Positions 1 through 7,777 of a stretch of 64,000 nt of DNA are shown here, one piece after another. The notes under the pieces are model-generated. The model was not told the DNA's origin and searched no databases. It saw only the letters and a list, made by a program, of their open reading frames with translations. The number at the start of each line of letters is the position of its first letter. The stretch's first letter is position 1. This DNA comes from Litorivivens lipolytica (GTDB lineage Bacteria > Pseudomonadota > Gammaproteobacteria > Pseudomonadales > Spongiibacteraceae). The stretch covers positions 620,001-684,000 of the forward strand of contig NZ_JACHWY010000002.1 in the NCBI RefSeq assembly GCF_014191715.1, given 5' to 3'. A program made the position numbers and the translations under genes.

Positions 1-72
1 GAGTTCTTCCGTGGTACGCGCATTATTGGCGTGGCGGGCAAGCCCGGCAATGGGGAGTCTGCGCATGGCTGA
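1..72 (+). CDS. C-terminal tail of an upstream gene (partial)
   Basis: Frame 1 is open from the first base to a TGA at 70-72 and encodes 23 residues, including IIGVAGKPGNG. It overlaps the next start codon (ATG at 65) by 8 bases, as expected for a co-transcribed neighbour. The GGGGAG at 52-57, inside this tail, serves as the ribosome binding site of the next gene. The product cannot be identified from so short a tail. Confidence 0.4.
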   Translation, partial: EFFRGTRIIGVAGKPGNGESAHG

Positions 73-1507
73 TTTCTACAAAAGCGAGCTGCTGATTGCC
101 GGTGTTGAAACGAAAGCCCAAGGTGGTGAGTACTTTGATGTACTGGCGCCTGCTACCGAACAAGTGATTGGCAAAGCCGCCCGTGCCGGTGCAGCTGATG
201 TGGATCTGGCAGTCGCAGCTGCGCGCAAGGGTTTTGCCAGCTGGTCGGCCATGGCGCCGAAGGAGCGGGAAGCGATTCTGCTCCGCGCTGCTGAAATTAT
301 CGCCAGCACCGGCGAGCAGCGGTATCTCGATCTCTTAATGGATGAAAGCGGCTCCGTGGTTAACAAGGCCCGCTACGAAATCCATTACACGGTTGATCTG
401 CTGCGCACCGCTGCCGGTGAAGTGCGCCGTCTCTATGGCGACACCTTCCCCAATGATAATCCTGCGCGAATCAGCATGGTTTTTCGTGAGCCGCTGGGTG
501 TGGTGGGCATTGTTTCTCCTTACAACGCTCCCTTGGCCCTGTTGGCCAAGATGACCGCGTTTCCGCTGGCCGCAGGCAACAGTGTGGTGATCAAACCTTC
601 TGAAGAAACCCCGCTGATCGCTGTCGCCTTTGCCAAATTATTAGTCGAAGCGGGCGTACCTGCTGACGCCGTTAATGTGCTGACAGGATTCGGTCAAGAA
701 TGCGGCGCACCGCTGGTAACTCATCCGGATGTTGATGCTATTGCCTTAACCGGTTCGACGGCCACAGGGCAGGCCATCGGTGCCAGTGCGATGCAACAGA
801 TGAAGCGTGTGCAGCTGGAACTGGGCGGCAAAAGTGCATTGGTTGTACTGAAAGATTTCGATCCTGTCGAAGCGGCCAATATCGCCGTACAAGGCATGTT
901 TAATCACGCCGGCCAGATCTGTATGGCCAACTCTCGCATTGTGGTGGAAGCCCCGGTATACGATGCCTTTTGTGCGGCCATGAAAACAGCCTGTGAAAAT
1001 CTCAAAATTGGTGAACAGCGCGACACCGAGAGTGTGTATGGCCCCCTGATTAATCGCCGCGCGGTTGAGAAAGTGGAAGGCCATCTGCAAGACGCGCTGG
1101 ATCGCGGCGCAAGCCTGCTCACCGGCGGCAAGGTAAAAAATGGCTTGGTGTTTGAGCCAACGGTTCTATTGGAACCACCGCGCGACAGCACCGCTTGGCG
1201 CGACGAAAGCTTTGGCCCCATGACCAGCATCGTGAAAGCGGCGGATTTTGATGAAGCCATCGTGCTGGCCAACGACAGCGACTATGGTCTCTCAGCCGGT
1301 GTGCTGACTCATAATATCCAGCTCGGTTTTAAAGCGGCTAAAGCCATTCGCAGCGGCGCGGTGCATATCGGCATGCACGCCTTTCAAAGCAATGCGATGG
1401 CACCGGTTGGCGGTTTGGGTCTTTCTGGCATGGGCCGCAGCGGCGGTCACTACAGCACCGAAGAATTTACCGAGCTGAAATGGATCAGTGTGGAGCTGGG
1501 GCAGTGA
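65..1507 (+). CDS. NAD(P)-dependent aldehyde dehydrogenase
   Basis: A 480-residue member of the aldehyde dehydrogenase superfamily, which oxidises an aldehyde to its acid. The cofactor loop GSTATG is followed by the general-base motif ELGGK (Glu about residue 252) and the nucleophile in GQICM (Cys about 286). The open frame reaches back to 11, but the ATG at 65 has GGGGAG eight bases upstream and opens with the normal N-terminus MADFYKSELL. The stop overlaps the next gene's GTG (GTGA), so the two are probably translationally coupled. Its place before a hydrolase and an amidase suggests it oxidises an aldehyde intermediate of the same catabolic pathway. The substrate cannot be read from sequence. 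Confidence 0.93.
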   Translation: MADFYKSELLIAGVETKAQGGEYFDVLAPATEQVIGKAARAGAADVDLAVAAARKGFASWSAMAPKEREAILLRAAEIIASTGEQRYLDLLMDESGSVVNKARYEIHYTVDLLRTAAGEVRRLYGDTFPNDNPARISMVFREPLGVVGIVSPYNAPLALLAKMTAFPLAAGNSVVIKPSEETPLIAVAFAKLLVEAGVPADAVNVLTGFGQECGAPLVTHPDVDAIALTGSTATGQAIGASAMQQMKRVQLELGGKSALVVLKDFDPVEAANIAVQGMFNHAGQICMANSRIVVEAPVYDAFCAAMKTACENLKIGEQRDTESVYGPLINRRAVEKVEGHLQDALDRGASLLTGGKVKNGLVFEPTVLLEPPRDSTAWRDESFGPMTSIVKAADFDEAIVLANDSDYGLSAGVLTHNIQLGFKAAKAIRSGAVHIGMHAFQSNAMAPVGGLGLSGMGRSGGHYSTEEFTELKWISVELGQ

Positions 1508-2301
1508 TTCGTCGCGCTTACTGTGACATCGCCAGTGGACAGATACATTACCGCTACGCCGGTGATGCGAGTAAAACGCCACTGATTCTACTGCATCAAA
1601 GCCCCAGTAGCTCGATCATGTATGAAACCCTGATGCGCGAGCTGGGCAATGACTACTGGCTGCTGGCGCCCGATACACCGGGTTTTGGTCAGAGCGATCC
1701 ACTGGCGGAGCCGGTTTCCATTGCTGCTTACGCCGATGCGATCCAACAGTTTTGCACAGCGTTGCGTATTGAGCAGGCCCTCTTGTTTGGCCACCACACC
1801 GGCGCCTCGGTGGCGGTGCAACTGGCTTACGACAATCCCGAACTTTCTCTGGCAATGGCACTCTCCGGCCCCACGCTGTTAAGCGATGCCTTGAAAGCCG
1901 CCTTGCCTGGAAAAGCCAAGCCTTTTCCGCTGACCGAAGACGGCAGTCACCTGTTGGGTATGTGGCAGCGAATGCGCGACAAGGAGCCGGATGCCCCCCT
2001 GGCTTTGAGTCTGCGCGAAACCTTGCTGGGTCTGGAGGTAGGTGATGCCTATCCGGAAGCCTATCGTGCGGTAATTGATCAGCCCTTTGGTGATCAGCTA
2101 AAGGCATTGGAATGCCCCGTACTGGTTTTTGCCGGTACCGGCGATCCGCTCTACGGCATGCTGGATGAGGCCGCCCAATTACTGAAACACGGTGAGAAGC
2201 AGGAAATTGACGGCGCCCGAACTTACGCCTGCGATCTCCACGCCAAAACCATTGGCGACATGTTGAAAGACTTTTTTCGCCGAAATGCAGGGAAGGCCTG
2301 A
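1504..2301 (+). CDS. alpha/beta hydrolase with His at the nucleophile position
   Basis: A 265-residue alpha/beta-hydrolase-fold protein. It shows the HQSP oxyanion-type turn near residue 30, a nucleophile-elbow region LLFGHHTGAS, an acid-bearing strand VLVFAGTGDPLYG and a late His in CDLHAKT. In the usual G-x-Ser/Asp/Cys-x-G elbow, the nucleophile position here is His (about residue 98, GHHTG), so ordinary esterase chemistry is unlikely. The start chosen is the GTG at 1504, which overlaps the previous stop. The neighbours are an aldehyde dehydrogenase and an isochorismatase-type amidase, an arrangement that recalls the deformylase/amidase steps of N-heterocycle breakdown. That role is inference. 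Confidence 0.85.
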   Translation: MIRRAYCDIASGQIHYRYAGDASKTPLILLHQSPSSSIMYETLMRELGNDYWLLAPDTPGFGQSDPLAEPVSIAAYADAIQQFCTALRIEQALLFGHHTGASVAVQLAYDNPELSLAMALSGPTLLSDALKAALPGKAKPFPLTEDGSHLLGMWQRMRDKEPDAPLALSLRETLLGLEVGDAYPEAYRAVIDQPFGDQLKALECPVLVFAGTGDPLYGMLDEAAQLLKHGEKQEIDGARTYACDLHAKTIGDMLKDFFRRNAGKA

Positions 2302-2302
2302 G

Positions 2303-2896
2303 ATGGATTTGCAGCGCAACAGTGTCGGCATTGGTCAGCGCCCCGCGCTGATTCTGGTCGATATGATTAACGGCTTTACCAGCTCGGCCTGCCCGCTGGG
2401 CACCGATTGTCCGGAGGTGGTCGAGGCCAATGCCCAATTGCTTGCCGCGTTCCGTGAACAGAAACTGCCGGTGTTTTTTACCACGGTGGTGTATCACAAC
2501 GATGATCAGGCCTCGGTTTTTCGCAACCGTATTCAGGCTCTCAACTGCCTGACGCCAGACTCGGAGTGGGTACAGGTTGACCCTGCACTCGCCCCGGTCG
2601 AAGGCGAATCCCTGATCGAAAAGCAGTGGGCCAGTAGCTTTTTCGGCACCGATTTGAACGCTCAACTGGAGCAGGCGGGCGCGGATTCACTGGTGGTTAC
2701 CGGCCTGACCACCAGCGGCTGCGTTCGCGCTACGGTGGTGGACGGTCTGCAACACAATTTCCCGGTGGCGGTGCCACGTGAAGCGGTTGGTGACCGCAAC
2801 CCCCAGGCGCACGAGGCCAACCTCCACGATATGCACGCCAAATACGCCGATGTGATGGCATTGCAAGATGTGTTGGCGTCGTTGAGAAGTTTGTAA
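2303..2896 (+). CDS. isochorismatase-fold amidase (cysteine hydrolase)
   Basis: A 197-residue isochorismatase-superfamily enzyme. The expected triad is visible: Asp in LVDMINGF, Lys in LIEKQWASSFFGT and Cys in TTSGCVRATVVDG. The TTSGCVRAT loop resembles N-carbamoylsarcosine amidase and maleamate amidase relatives rather than true isochorismatases. The ATG at 2303 has GGAAGG upstream and follows the previous stop by one base. An upstream in-frame ATG at 2285 is possible but would lie inside the previous gene. It probably hydrolyses an amide or carbamoyl group in the local pathway. A second family member lies at 5126. Confidence 0.9.
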   Translation: MDLQRNSVGIGQRPALILVDMINGFTSSACPLGTDCPEVVEANAQLLAAFREQKLPVFFTTVVYHNDDQASVFRNRIQALNCLTPDSEWVQVDPALAPVEGESLIEKQWASSFFGTDLNAQLEQAGADSLVVTGLTTSGCVRATVVDGLQHNFPVAVPREAVGDRNPQAHEANLHDMHAKYADVMALQDVLASLRSL

Positions 2897-2925
2897 AAAA
2901 GGACAGGCGAGATCAGAATGTCTTC

Positions 2926-2945
2926 AAGCTATAATGATATAGCTT
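2926..2945. promoter_or_regulatory. palindrome overlapping a -10, candidate GntR operator
   Basis: AAGCTATA, a 4-base spacer and TATAGCTT form a perfect inverted repeat with 8-base arms, about 55 bases before the GntR gene. A consensus -10 hexamer TATAAT lies inside it at 2930-2935, with no good -35 at the right distance. A repressor bound here would cover the promoter, consistent with autoregulation by the adjacent GntR protein. The assignment is inference. Confidence 0.45.
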
Positions 2946-3001
2946 TTGGGTGAGGCGACATTGGCTGCCGCACCCTCCGGGAGACAAGGAGACGCAATAC
3001 C

Positions 3002-3787
3002 ATGAGCGCAGTGGAACCACTGTTCAGCAAACGCGATCTGGAACTGATGCAGGGCGATACACCCACGCCCCTGTACCACCAGATGTATACCCTGCTGAAA
3101 AGCCGGATTATGGACGGCAGTATTGCTCACGGCACCCAGATGCCGACCGAGCAGCAGCTCGCCGAGATGTTTGGTGTTTCGCGGATCACCGCCAAGCGTG
3201 CGATGGATGAACTGGCCGCCGAAGAACTGGTTGAACGTCGTCGCGGTAAGGGCACCCATGTCACCCATCACTACGAGCCAGAGCCGGTTCAGGCCCCGCT
3301 GGTGGGCATGCTGGAAAAGCTCGCCAGCATGGGACGTCACACCAAGGTCAAGGTGATGGACGTGGAAAAAATGGTGCCGCCCGGCGATATTCGCGCCGAG
3401 CTGAAGCTGGAGCCCGGCGAAAAGGCTCATCGCATTATCCGCGTGCGCAGCAGCGAAGAGGGTGAACCTTTTGCCTACTACATCAGCTGGACGGTGGGTA
3501 TCGAAAAAGGTTTTACCAAGCGCGAGCTCGAGAAAGCGGTGCGGCTGGATATCATCAAGGAAAACGGCCTCAACCTGACCAAGGTGGAACAGTACCTTGG
3601 CGCAGACAAGGCCTCACTGGAAGTGGCTCGTGAGCTGGAGATGAAACCCGGTGAGCCCACACTGACACTGGTGCGACATTCCTACACCAGCGACGGCAAA
3701 TTGGTGGATATTCTTTACTGTCAGTACAACCCCAAGCGATTCCAGTACCGGATGAGCTTGAGTATGGATGAGTACAAGGGCGATTAG
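3002..3787 (+). CDS. GntR-family regulator, HutC/UTRA type
   Basis: A 261-residue transcription factor. The N-terminal winged-helix domain (about residues 20-90) carries the GntR signature region PTEQQLAEMFGVSRITAKRA and the wing RRRGKGTHV. The rest matches the UTRA effector domain of the HutC subfamily, ending with a strand rich in YRM. AAGGAG lies about 9 bases before the ATG. It sits between the aldehyde dehydrogenase genes and the monooxygenase/amidase genes and most likely represses both in the absence of a pathway intermediate. A palindrome overlapping a -10 just upstream is its best candidate operator. Confidence 0.92.
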   Translation: MSAVEPLFSKRDLELMQGDTPTPLYHQMYTLLKSRIMDGSIAHGTQMPTEQQLAEMFGVSRITAKRAMDELAAEELVERRRGKGTHVTHHYEPEPVQAPLVGMLEKLASMGRHTKVKVMDVEKMVPPGDIRAELKLEPGEKAHRIIRVRSSEEGEPFAYYISWTVGIEKGFTKRELEKAVRLDIIKENGLNLTKVEQYLGADKASLEVARELEMKPGEPTLTLVRHSYTSDGKLVDILYCQYNPKRFQYRMSLSMDEYKGD

Positions 3788-3794
3788 ATAACCA

Positions 3795-3839
3795 CCCTCA
3801 CCCCGGCCCTCTCCCAGTGGGAGAGGGCTAGGGTGAGGG
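3795..3839. repeat. family B palindromic repeat, short copy (B1)
   Basis: A single near-perfect hairpin running from CCCTCACCCC to GGGTGAGGG with a CCCAGTGGG tip. It begins 8 bases after the GntR stop codon. The six other family B copies in the window are about twice as long and contain two inner hairpins, so this looks like a half-length version. Confidence 0.9.
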
Positions 3840-3911
3840 AGCAGCACTTCCCAAGGCAGGCGGGGGCGGCCACCGGGAAATGCTAAAGCGAACAACCAAC
3901 GAGAGAGTACA

Positions 3912-5114
3912 ATGCAACACAACAACCCGATTATCGTTGCCGGTTCAGGCCCCGCCGGCTCGCTGCTGACCCTCTATCTGGCGCAGCACAATATCCCCGT
4001 TATCCTGCTGGAAAAGGCAGACTCCCTGCCCATCGATCTGCGCGCCTCAACCTTCCATCCGCCCTCGCTTGAAATGCTGGCTGACGTCGGACTCACCGAC
4101 GATATGTTCGCCAAGGGCCTCAAGGTAGATAAATACGCCTACCGCGATCGTCGCACCAATGAAGTGGCCGAGTTCGATATGAACCTGATTGCCGACGAAA
4201 CGCCGTTTCCGTTTCGCCTGCAACTGGAACAGTACGAAATGACGCATATTGTAGGCGAAAAGCTGAAGGCCTTTCCCCATGTGGATGTGCGCTTCGGTCA
4301 TGAAGTGATTTCCGTGCAGAACGTCGATGGCGGCGTTGAAGTGGGTGTACGCACGGCCAAAGGCCTCGATACCCTGAAGGGCGCCTATTGCGTTGGCACT
4401 GATGGCGCCTCCAGCAACGTACGTAAATCCGCCGGTATCGGCTTCGGTGGTTTTACCTACGACGAAAAGTTTCTGGTCGCCAGCACCTCCTTCCCCTTTG
4501 AAGAGGTGTTCGACAATCTGGCCTATGTGAATTACGTCTCTGATCCCGATGAGTGGTGCGTAATCCTGCGCACCGAGAAAATCTGGCGCGTGCTGTGGCC
4601 CACTGAGCCAGGCGATACCGACGAAAAACTCCTCTCTGACGAGTACATTCAATCGCGCCTGAAACACCTGTATGACAAGGGCAGCGACTATGAGATTGGT
4701 CACCGCACCCTGTACAACGTGCATCAGCGCGTCTCAGAAACCTATTTTAAAGATCGCATCGTACTGGCTGGTGACGCCTGCCATATCAACAACCCGCTGG
4801 GTGGTATGGGCATGAACGGCGGTTTGCACGATGCCTATAATCTGGCCCAGCGTTTGGTGCGTTTGATGACAGAGGGTGGCGATCACCTAGCGGAGTTTGG
4901 TCAGTACGACCGACAACGCCGTGAGCTGGCGGTAGAGTTCGTGCAGAAGCACACCATTGAAAACAAAAAGCTGATGGAATCTACCGATCCGGATATTCAG
5001 CAGAAGCGTCAGGCCATGTTGATGGAAACCGCTGCCGATCCGGAGAAGGCCAAAGCCTTCCTGATGGAGCGCGCCATGCTCAACTGTCTGCGCGACAGCC
5101 TTGCGGTTCAGTAA
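3912..5114 (+). CDS. FAD-dependent aromatic-ring-type monooxygenase
   Basis: A 400-residue flavoprotein of the PHBH/UbiH class. It has the N-terminal dinucleotide-binding motif GSGPAGSLL, the middle motif GTDGASSNVRKSAGI and the C-terminal FAD ribose motif LAGDACHINNPLGGMGMNGG. These enzymes use NAD(P)H and oxygen to hydroxylate, and sometimes open, an activated ring. GAGAG precedes the ATG. The gene is followed 11 bases later by an amidase and then two PuuE-like deacetylases, so its product probably feeds C-N bond hydrolysis. The substrate is unknown. Confidence 0.92.
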   Translation: MQHNNPIIVAGSGPAGSLLTLYLAQHNIPVILLEKADSLPIDLRASTFHPPSLEMLADVGLTDDMFAKGLKVDKYAYRDRRTNEVAEFDMNLIADETPFPFRLQLEQYEMTHIVGEKLKAFPHVDVRFGHEVISVQNVDGGVEVGVRTAKGLDTLKGAYCVGTDGASSNVRKSAGIGFGGFTYDEKFLVASTSFPFEEVFDNLAYVNYVSDPDEWCVILRTEKIWRVLWPTEPGDTDEKLLSDEYIQSRLKHLYDKGSDYEIGHRTLYNVHQRVSETYFKDRIVLAGDACHINNPLGGMGMNGGLHDAYNLAQRLVRLMTEGGDHLAEFGQYDRQRRELAVEFVQKHTIENKKLMESTDPDIQQKRQAMLMETAADPEKAKAFLMERAMLNCLRDSLAVQ

Positions 5115-5125
5115 CGGAGGGGAAG

Positions 5126-5794
5126 ATGGAAACGACAACGAAAACTGCCAAAGAAATCTATCAGGAAGTCAAAGCCAACCCTGCGCGCAAGCGCTTCGGC
5201 TTTGGTGAGAAAGCCATTCTGGTCAACATCGATCCGCAAAAGGCCTACACCCGCACCGACCTTTTTAAAACCGCCTACGAAACTGACCCCCGCCAAATGG
5301 AATACATCAATACCTTGGCAAAAAAGTTTCGCGCCATTGGCTGGCCGGTGGTTTGGACCCATGTAGCGTATATGGAATCTGGCGAAGACGCTGGCATCTG
5401 GGGCACCCGAACGGATACGCCCGATAGCCTGCAAAATATCAAGTTTGGCAGCGAGCGCAGCGAGTTCGACGACCGTCTTGAAATCGACAAGGTCAAAGAC
5501 GTTATCTATCTGAAGAAAATGCCCTCGGCCTTTTTTGAAACCCAACTGCAATCCCTCTGTGTATGGCACAAAGTGGACACGGTCATCCTGACGGGTGGCT
5601 CCACTTCGGGCTGTATTCGCGCCACCGCCGTGGAATCCCTGTCCCGCGGTTACCGCACCATCGTGCCGGAAGAGTGCGTAGCGGATAAGCACGAGAGCTA
5701 TCACTACGCCAATCTTACCGACCTCTCGTTGAAGTACGCAGACGTGCTGGATGTGCAGGAAGTATTCGACTGGCTGGATTCACAAAAAGGCTGA
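5126..5794 (+). CDS. isochorismatase-fold amidase, second copy
   Basis: A 222-residue cysteine hydrolase of the N-carbamoylsarcosine amidase-like branch. The triad candidates are Asp in LVNIDPQKAY, Lys in YLKKMPSAFFET and Cys in GSTSGCIRATAVES. The strong site GGAGGGGAAG precedes the ATG, and the next gene starts 3 bases after its stop. It is only a distant relative of the copy at 2303, so the two probably act on different amide intermediates of one pathway. Confidence 0.9.
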   Translation: METTTKTAKEIYQEVKANPARKRFGFGEKAILVNIDPQKAYTRTDLFKTAYETDPRQMEYINTLAKKFRAIGWPVVWTHVAYMESGEDAGIWGTRTDTPDSLQNIKFGSERSEFDDRLEIDKVKDVIYLKKMPSAFFETQLQSLCVWHKVDTVILTGGSTSGCIRATAVESLSRGYRTIVPEECVADKHESYHYANLTDLSLKYADVLDVQEVFDWLDSQKG

Positions 5795-5797
5795 GCC

Positions 5798-6742
5798 ATG
5801 AAGGAAGATCCCGGATTCTACGATTACTGGGCTTACCATAACCGCCCGAAAATTGAATGGCCCAACGGCGCTAAAGTAGCGTTCTGGGTCGCTCCCAATA
5901 TCGAGTTCTACGAACTGAATCCGCCGGATAATCCCCAGCGCAAACCCTGGCCACAAGCCGCACCTGCGGTCGCCGGTTACAGCATCCGTGATTACGGCAA
6001 CCGCGTCGGCCATATGCGCCAGATGCAGGTGCTGGATAAATACGGGGTGCGCGGTTCGATTTCCCTGAGCACGGCCTTGTGCGAACACCACCCGGAAATT
6101 ATCGAGTTGTGCAAAGAGCGCAACTGGGAGTTCTTCAGTCACGGTATCTACAACACCCGTTATACCTACGGTATGAGTGAGCAGCAGGAGCGCGACATGA
6201 TTCGCGACTCCATGGAAACGATCTACAAACACACCGGCCAGAAATGTGCCGGTTATCTGGCGCCGGCGCTGTCCCATTCCGAGTTAACCCTTGATCTATT
6301 TGCCGAGGTCGGTACTGAACTGTTTGGTGATGAGGGTGGTATTTATACCTGCGACCTCTTTCACGACGATCAGCCCACGCCGATTCATCTGCGCAGCGGC
6401 AAAAAGTTTGTGTCCATTCCCTACTCACTAGAAATGAATGACACCATTGCTTACGTGGTCAACAAGATCGAACCGCGTCGCTACGGTCAGAATATCAAGG
6501 ACAACTTTGATCGCCTGTACCAGGAAGGCGCAGACAGTGGCACCATCATGTGCATCCCCACCCATAACTATCAGGTCAGCTGCCCTCACCGGTTGAAAGC
6601 CTTTGAAGAAGCGCTGGAATACATCACCGGTCACGACGATGTATGGGTCACCACCGGGCGGGAAATTGCCGAATACTTTTTAGAGAATTATTACGATAGT
6701 GCGTTGGCTGATATCGCCAAGCAAAGCGGAGGTGAAATATGA
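5798..6742 (+). CDS. PuuE-like polysaccharide-deacetylase-fold hydrolase, copy 1
   Basis: A 314-residue NodB-fold protein of the PuuE (cofactor-independent allantoinase) type, marked by YSIRDYGNRVGHMR, a FSHGIYNTRY segment and PALSHSELTLD. The acidic residue in APNIEFYE (about residue 36) and the His of FSHG (about 113) are plausible metal or catalytic residues. PuuE relatives open cyclic amides or remove N-acyl groups rather than acting on polysaccharide. The 3' end overlaps the paralogous next gene by 4 bases (ATGA). No signal peptide is visible, so it is probably cytoplasmic. Confidence 0.85.
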   Translation: MKEDPGFYDYWAYHNRPKIEWPNGAKVAFWVAPNIEFYELNPPDNPQRKPWPQAAPAVAGYSIRDYGNRVGHMRQMQVLDKYGVRGSISLSTALCEHHPEIIELCKERNWEFFSHGIYNTRYTYGMSEQQERDMIRDSMETIYKHTGQKCAGYLAPALSHSELTLDLFAEVGTELFGDEGGIYTCDLFHDDQPTPIHLRSGKKFVSIPYSLEMNDTIAYVVNKIEPRRYGQNIKDNFDRLYQEGADSGTIMCIPTHNYQVSCPHRLKAFEEALEYITGHDDVWVTTGREIAEYFLENYYDSALADIAKQSGGEI

Positions 6743-7662
6743 GCCTCGACAAAACATATCTCGAATATCCCGAGCGCAGCTACGGTATGGATCACGACCG
6801 CTATGACTGGTCCATGCTCACCGACCGCAAACCCGTTGAATGGCCCAACGGCAATAAACTCGCCCTGTGGGTGAATGTCGGTCTGCAGTTCTTTCCGCTG
6901 AACCAGCAAGGCAAGCCTTTCAAAGTCCCCGGTGGCATGACCATGCCGTACCCGGACCTGCGTCACTACTCCCTGCGCGATTATGGCAACCGGGTTGGTA
7001 TCTACCGCTTTCTGAAGGCCTTCGACCGTTTCAACATCACGCCGACTTTCGCGCTCAACAGTCGCCTCGCCGAGCGCACGCCCTATCTGATGGATGTGCT
7101 GAAAGAACGCGGCAATGAAATTCTTTGCCACGGCGAACATATGGATGCTCTGCACTACGGCGGGCAGGATAAAGCTGAAGAAGCCGCACAGATCGAGCGT
7201 GCGTTGGAAAGCTTGCGAACGCTTAGCGGACAAAACGTACGCGGCTGGATCTCGCCGGCCAAAAGCGAATCCGCCAGTACACCCGATCTGCTCGCCGCCA
7301 ATGGCATCGAGTATTTCTGTGATTGGGTAAACGATGATATGCCTTATCAATTCCGTACAGAAAATGGTGAGCTCACGGCCATGCCACTCTCCACGGAGCT
7401 AGAAGATTTCTTTGTGATCCAGAACAACGGTCACTCGGAAGATAGCTGGGTGGAGCAGGTGTGTGATGCTTGCGATTTTCTGCTGAACGAAGCGAAAAAG
7501 CAGGGCGGGCGTATTCTAGCGTTGAACATTCACCCCTGGCTCTTGGGTCAGCCGCACCGGATAGCGCGACTGGAAAGAGCGCTGGACTACATTACGTCAC
7601 AGGATGGTGTGTGGAGTGCGGGGGCGGGTGAGATTCTGGATTGCTGGAAGGGGCAGCAGTAA
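6739..7662 (+). CDS. PuuE-like polysaccharide-deacetylase-fold hydrolase, copy 2
   Basis: A 307-residue paralogue of the preceding gene, sharing EWPNG near the start and the YSLRDYGNRVGIYR signature. It differs at likely functional sites. The acidic residue of the NIE motif in copy 1 is replaced in the corresponding NVGLQFF segment, and the His region reads LCHGEHMDALHYG. GGAGGT precedes the ATG, which overlaps the previous stop. A tandem pair of diverged copies suggests a heteromer or two successive steps. Confidence 0.85.
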   Translation: MSLDKTYLEYPERSYGMDHDRYDWSMLTDRKPVEWPNGNKLALWVNVGLQFFPLNQQGKPFKVPGGMTMPYPDLRHYSLRDYGNRVGIYRFLKAFDRFNITPTFALNSRLAERTPYLMDVLKERGNEILCHGEHMDALHYGGQDKAEEAAQIERALESLRTLSGQNVRGWISPAKSESASTPDLLAANGIEYFCDWVNDDMPYQFRTENGELTAMPLSTELEDFFVIQNNGHSEDSWVEQVCDACDFLLNEAKKQGGRILALNIHPWLLGQPHRIARLERALDYITSQDGVWSAGAGEILDCWKGQQ

Positions 7663-7681
7663 CCAAGCTCTCAAGTAATCC

Positions 7682-7772
7682 CCGTCATTGCGAGGAGCGC
7701 AGCGACGCGGCAAGCTCGTGATGCCGCTGCGATAGTTGGAGATTGCTTCGTCGTACCTCCTCGCAATGACGG
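7682..7772. repeat. family A palindromic repeat (A1)
   Basis: A 91-base element running from CCGTCATTGCGAGG to CCTCGCAATGACGG, with inner arms containing GATTGCTTCG. It fills the gap between convergent genes, 19 bases after the deacetylase stop and 5 bases before the end of the HMG-CoA-lyase-like gene. It is longer and more diverged inside than the other four A copies. It may act as a bidirectional terminator. Confidence 0.88.
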
Positions 7773-7777
7773 TGGTT

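Noticed and set aside
1616-2665. A 349-codon minus-strand open frame
   Set aside because: It lies opposite the alpha/beta hydrolase and amidase genes, has Arg/Pro/His-rich composition and no family features; it is a shadow of high-GC coding sequence.
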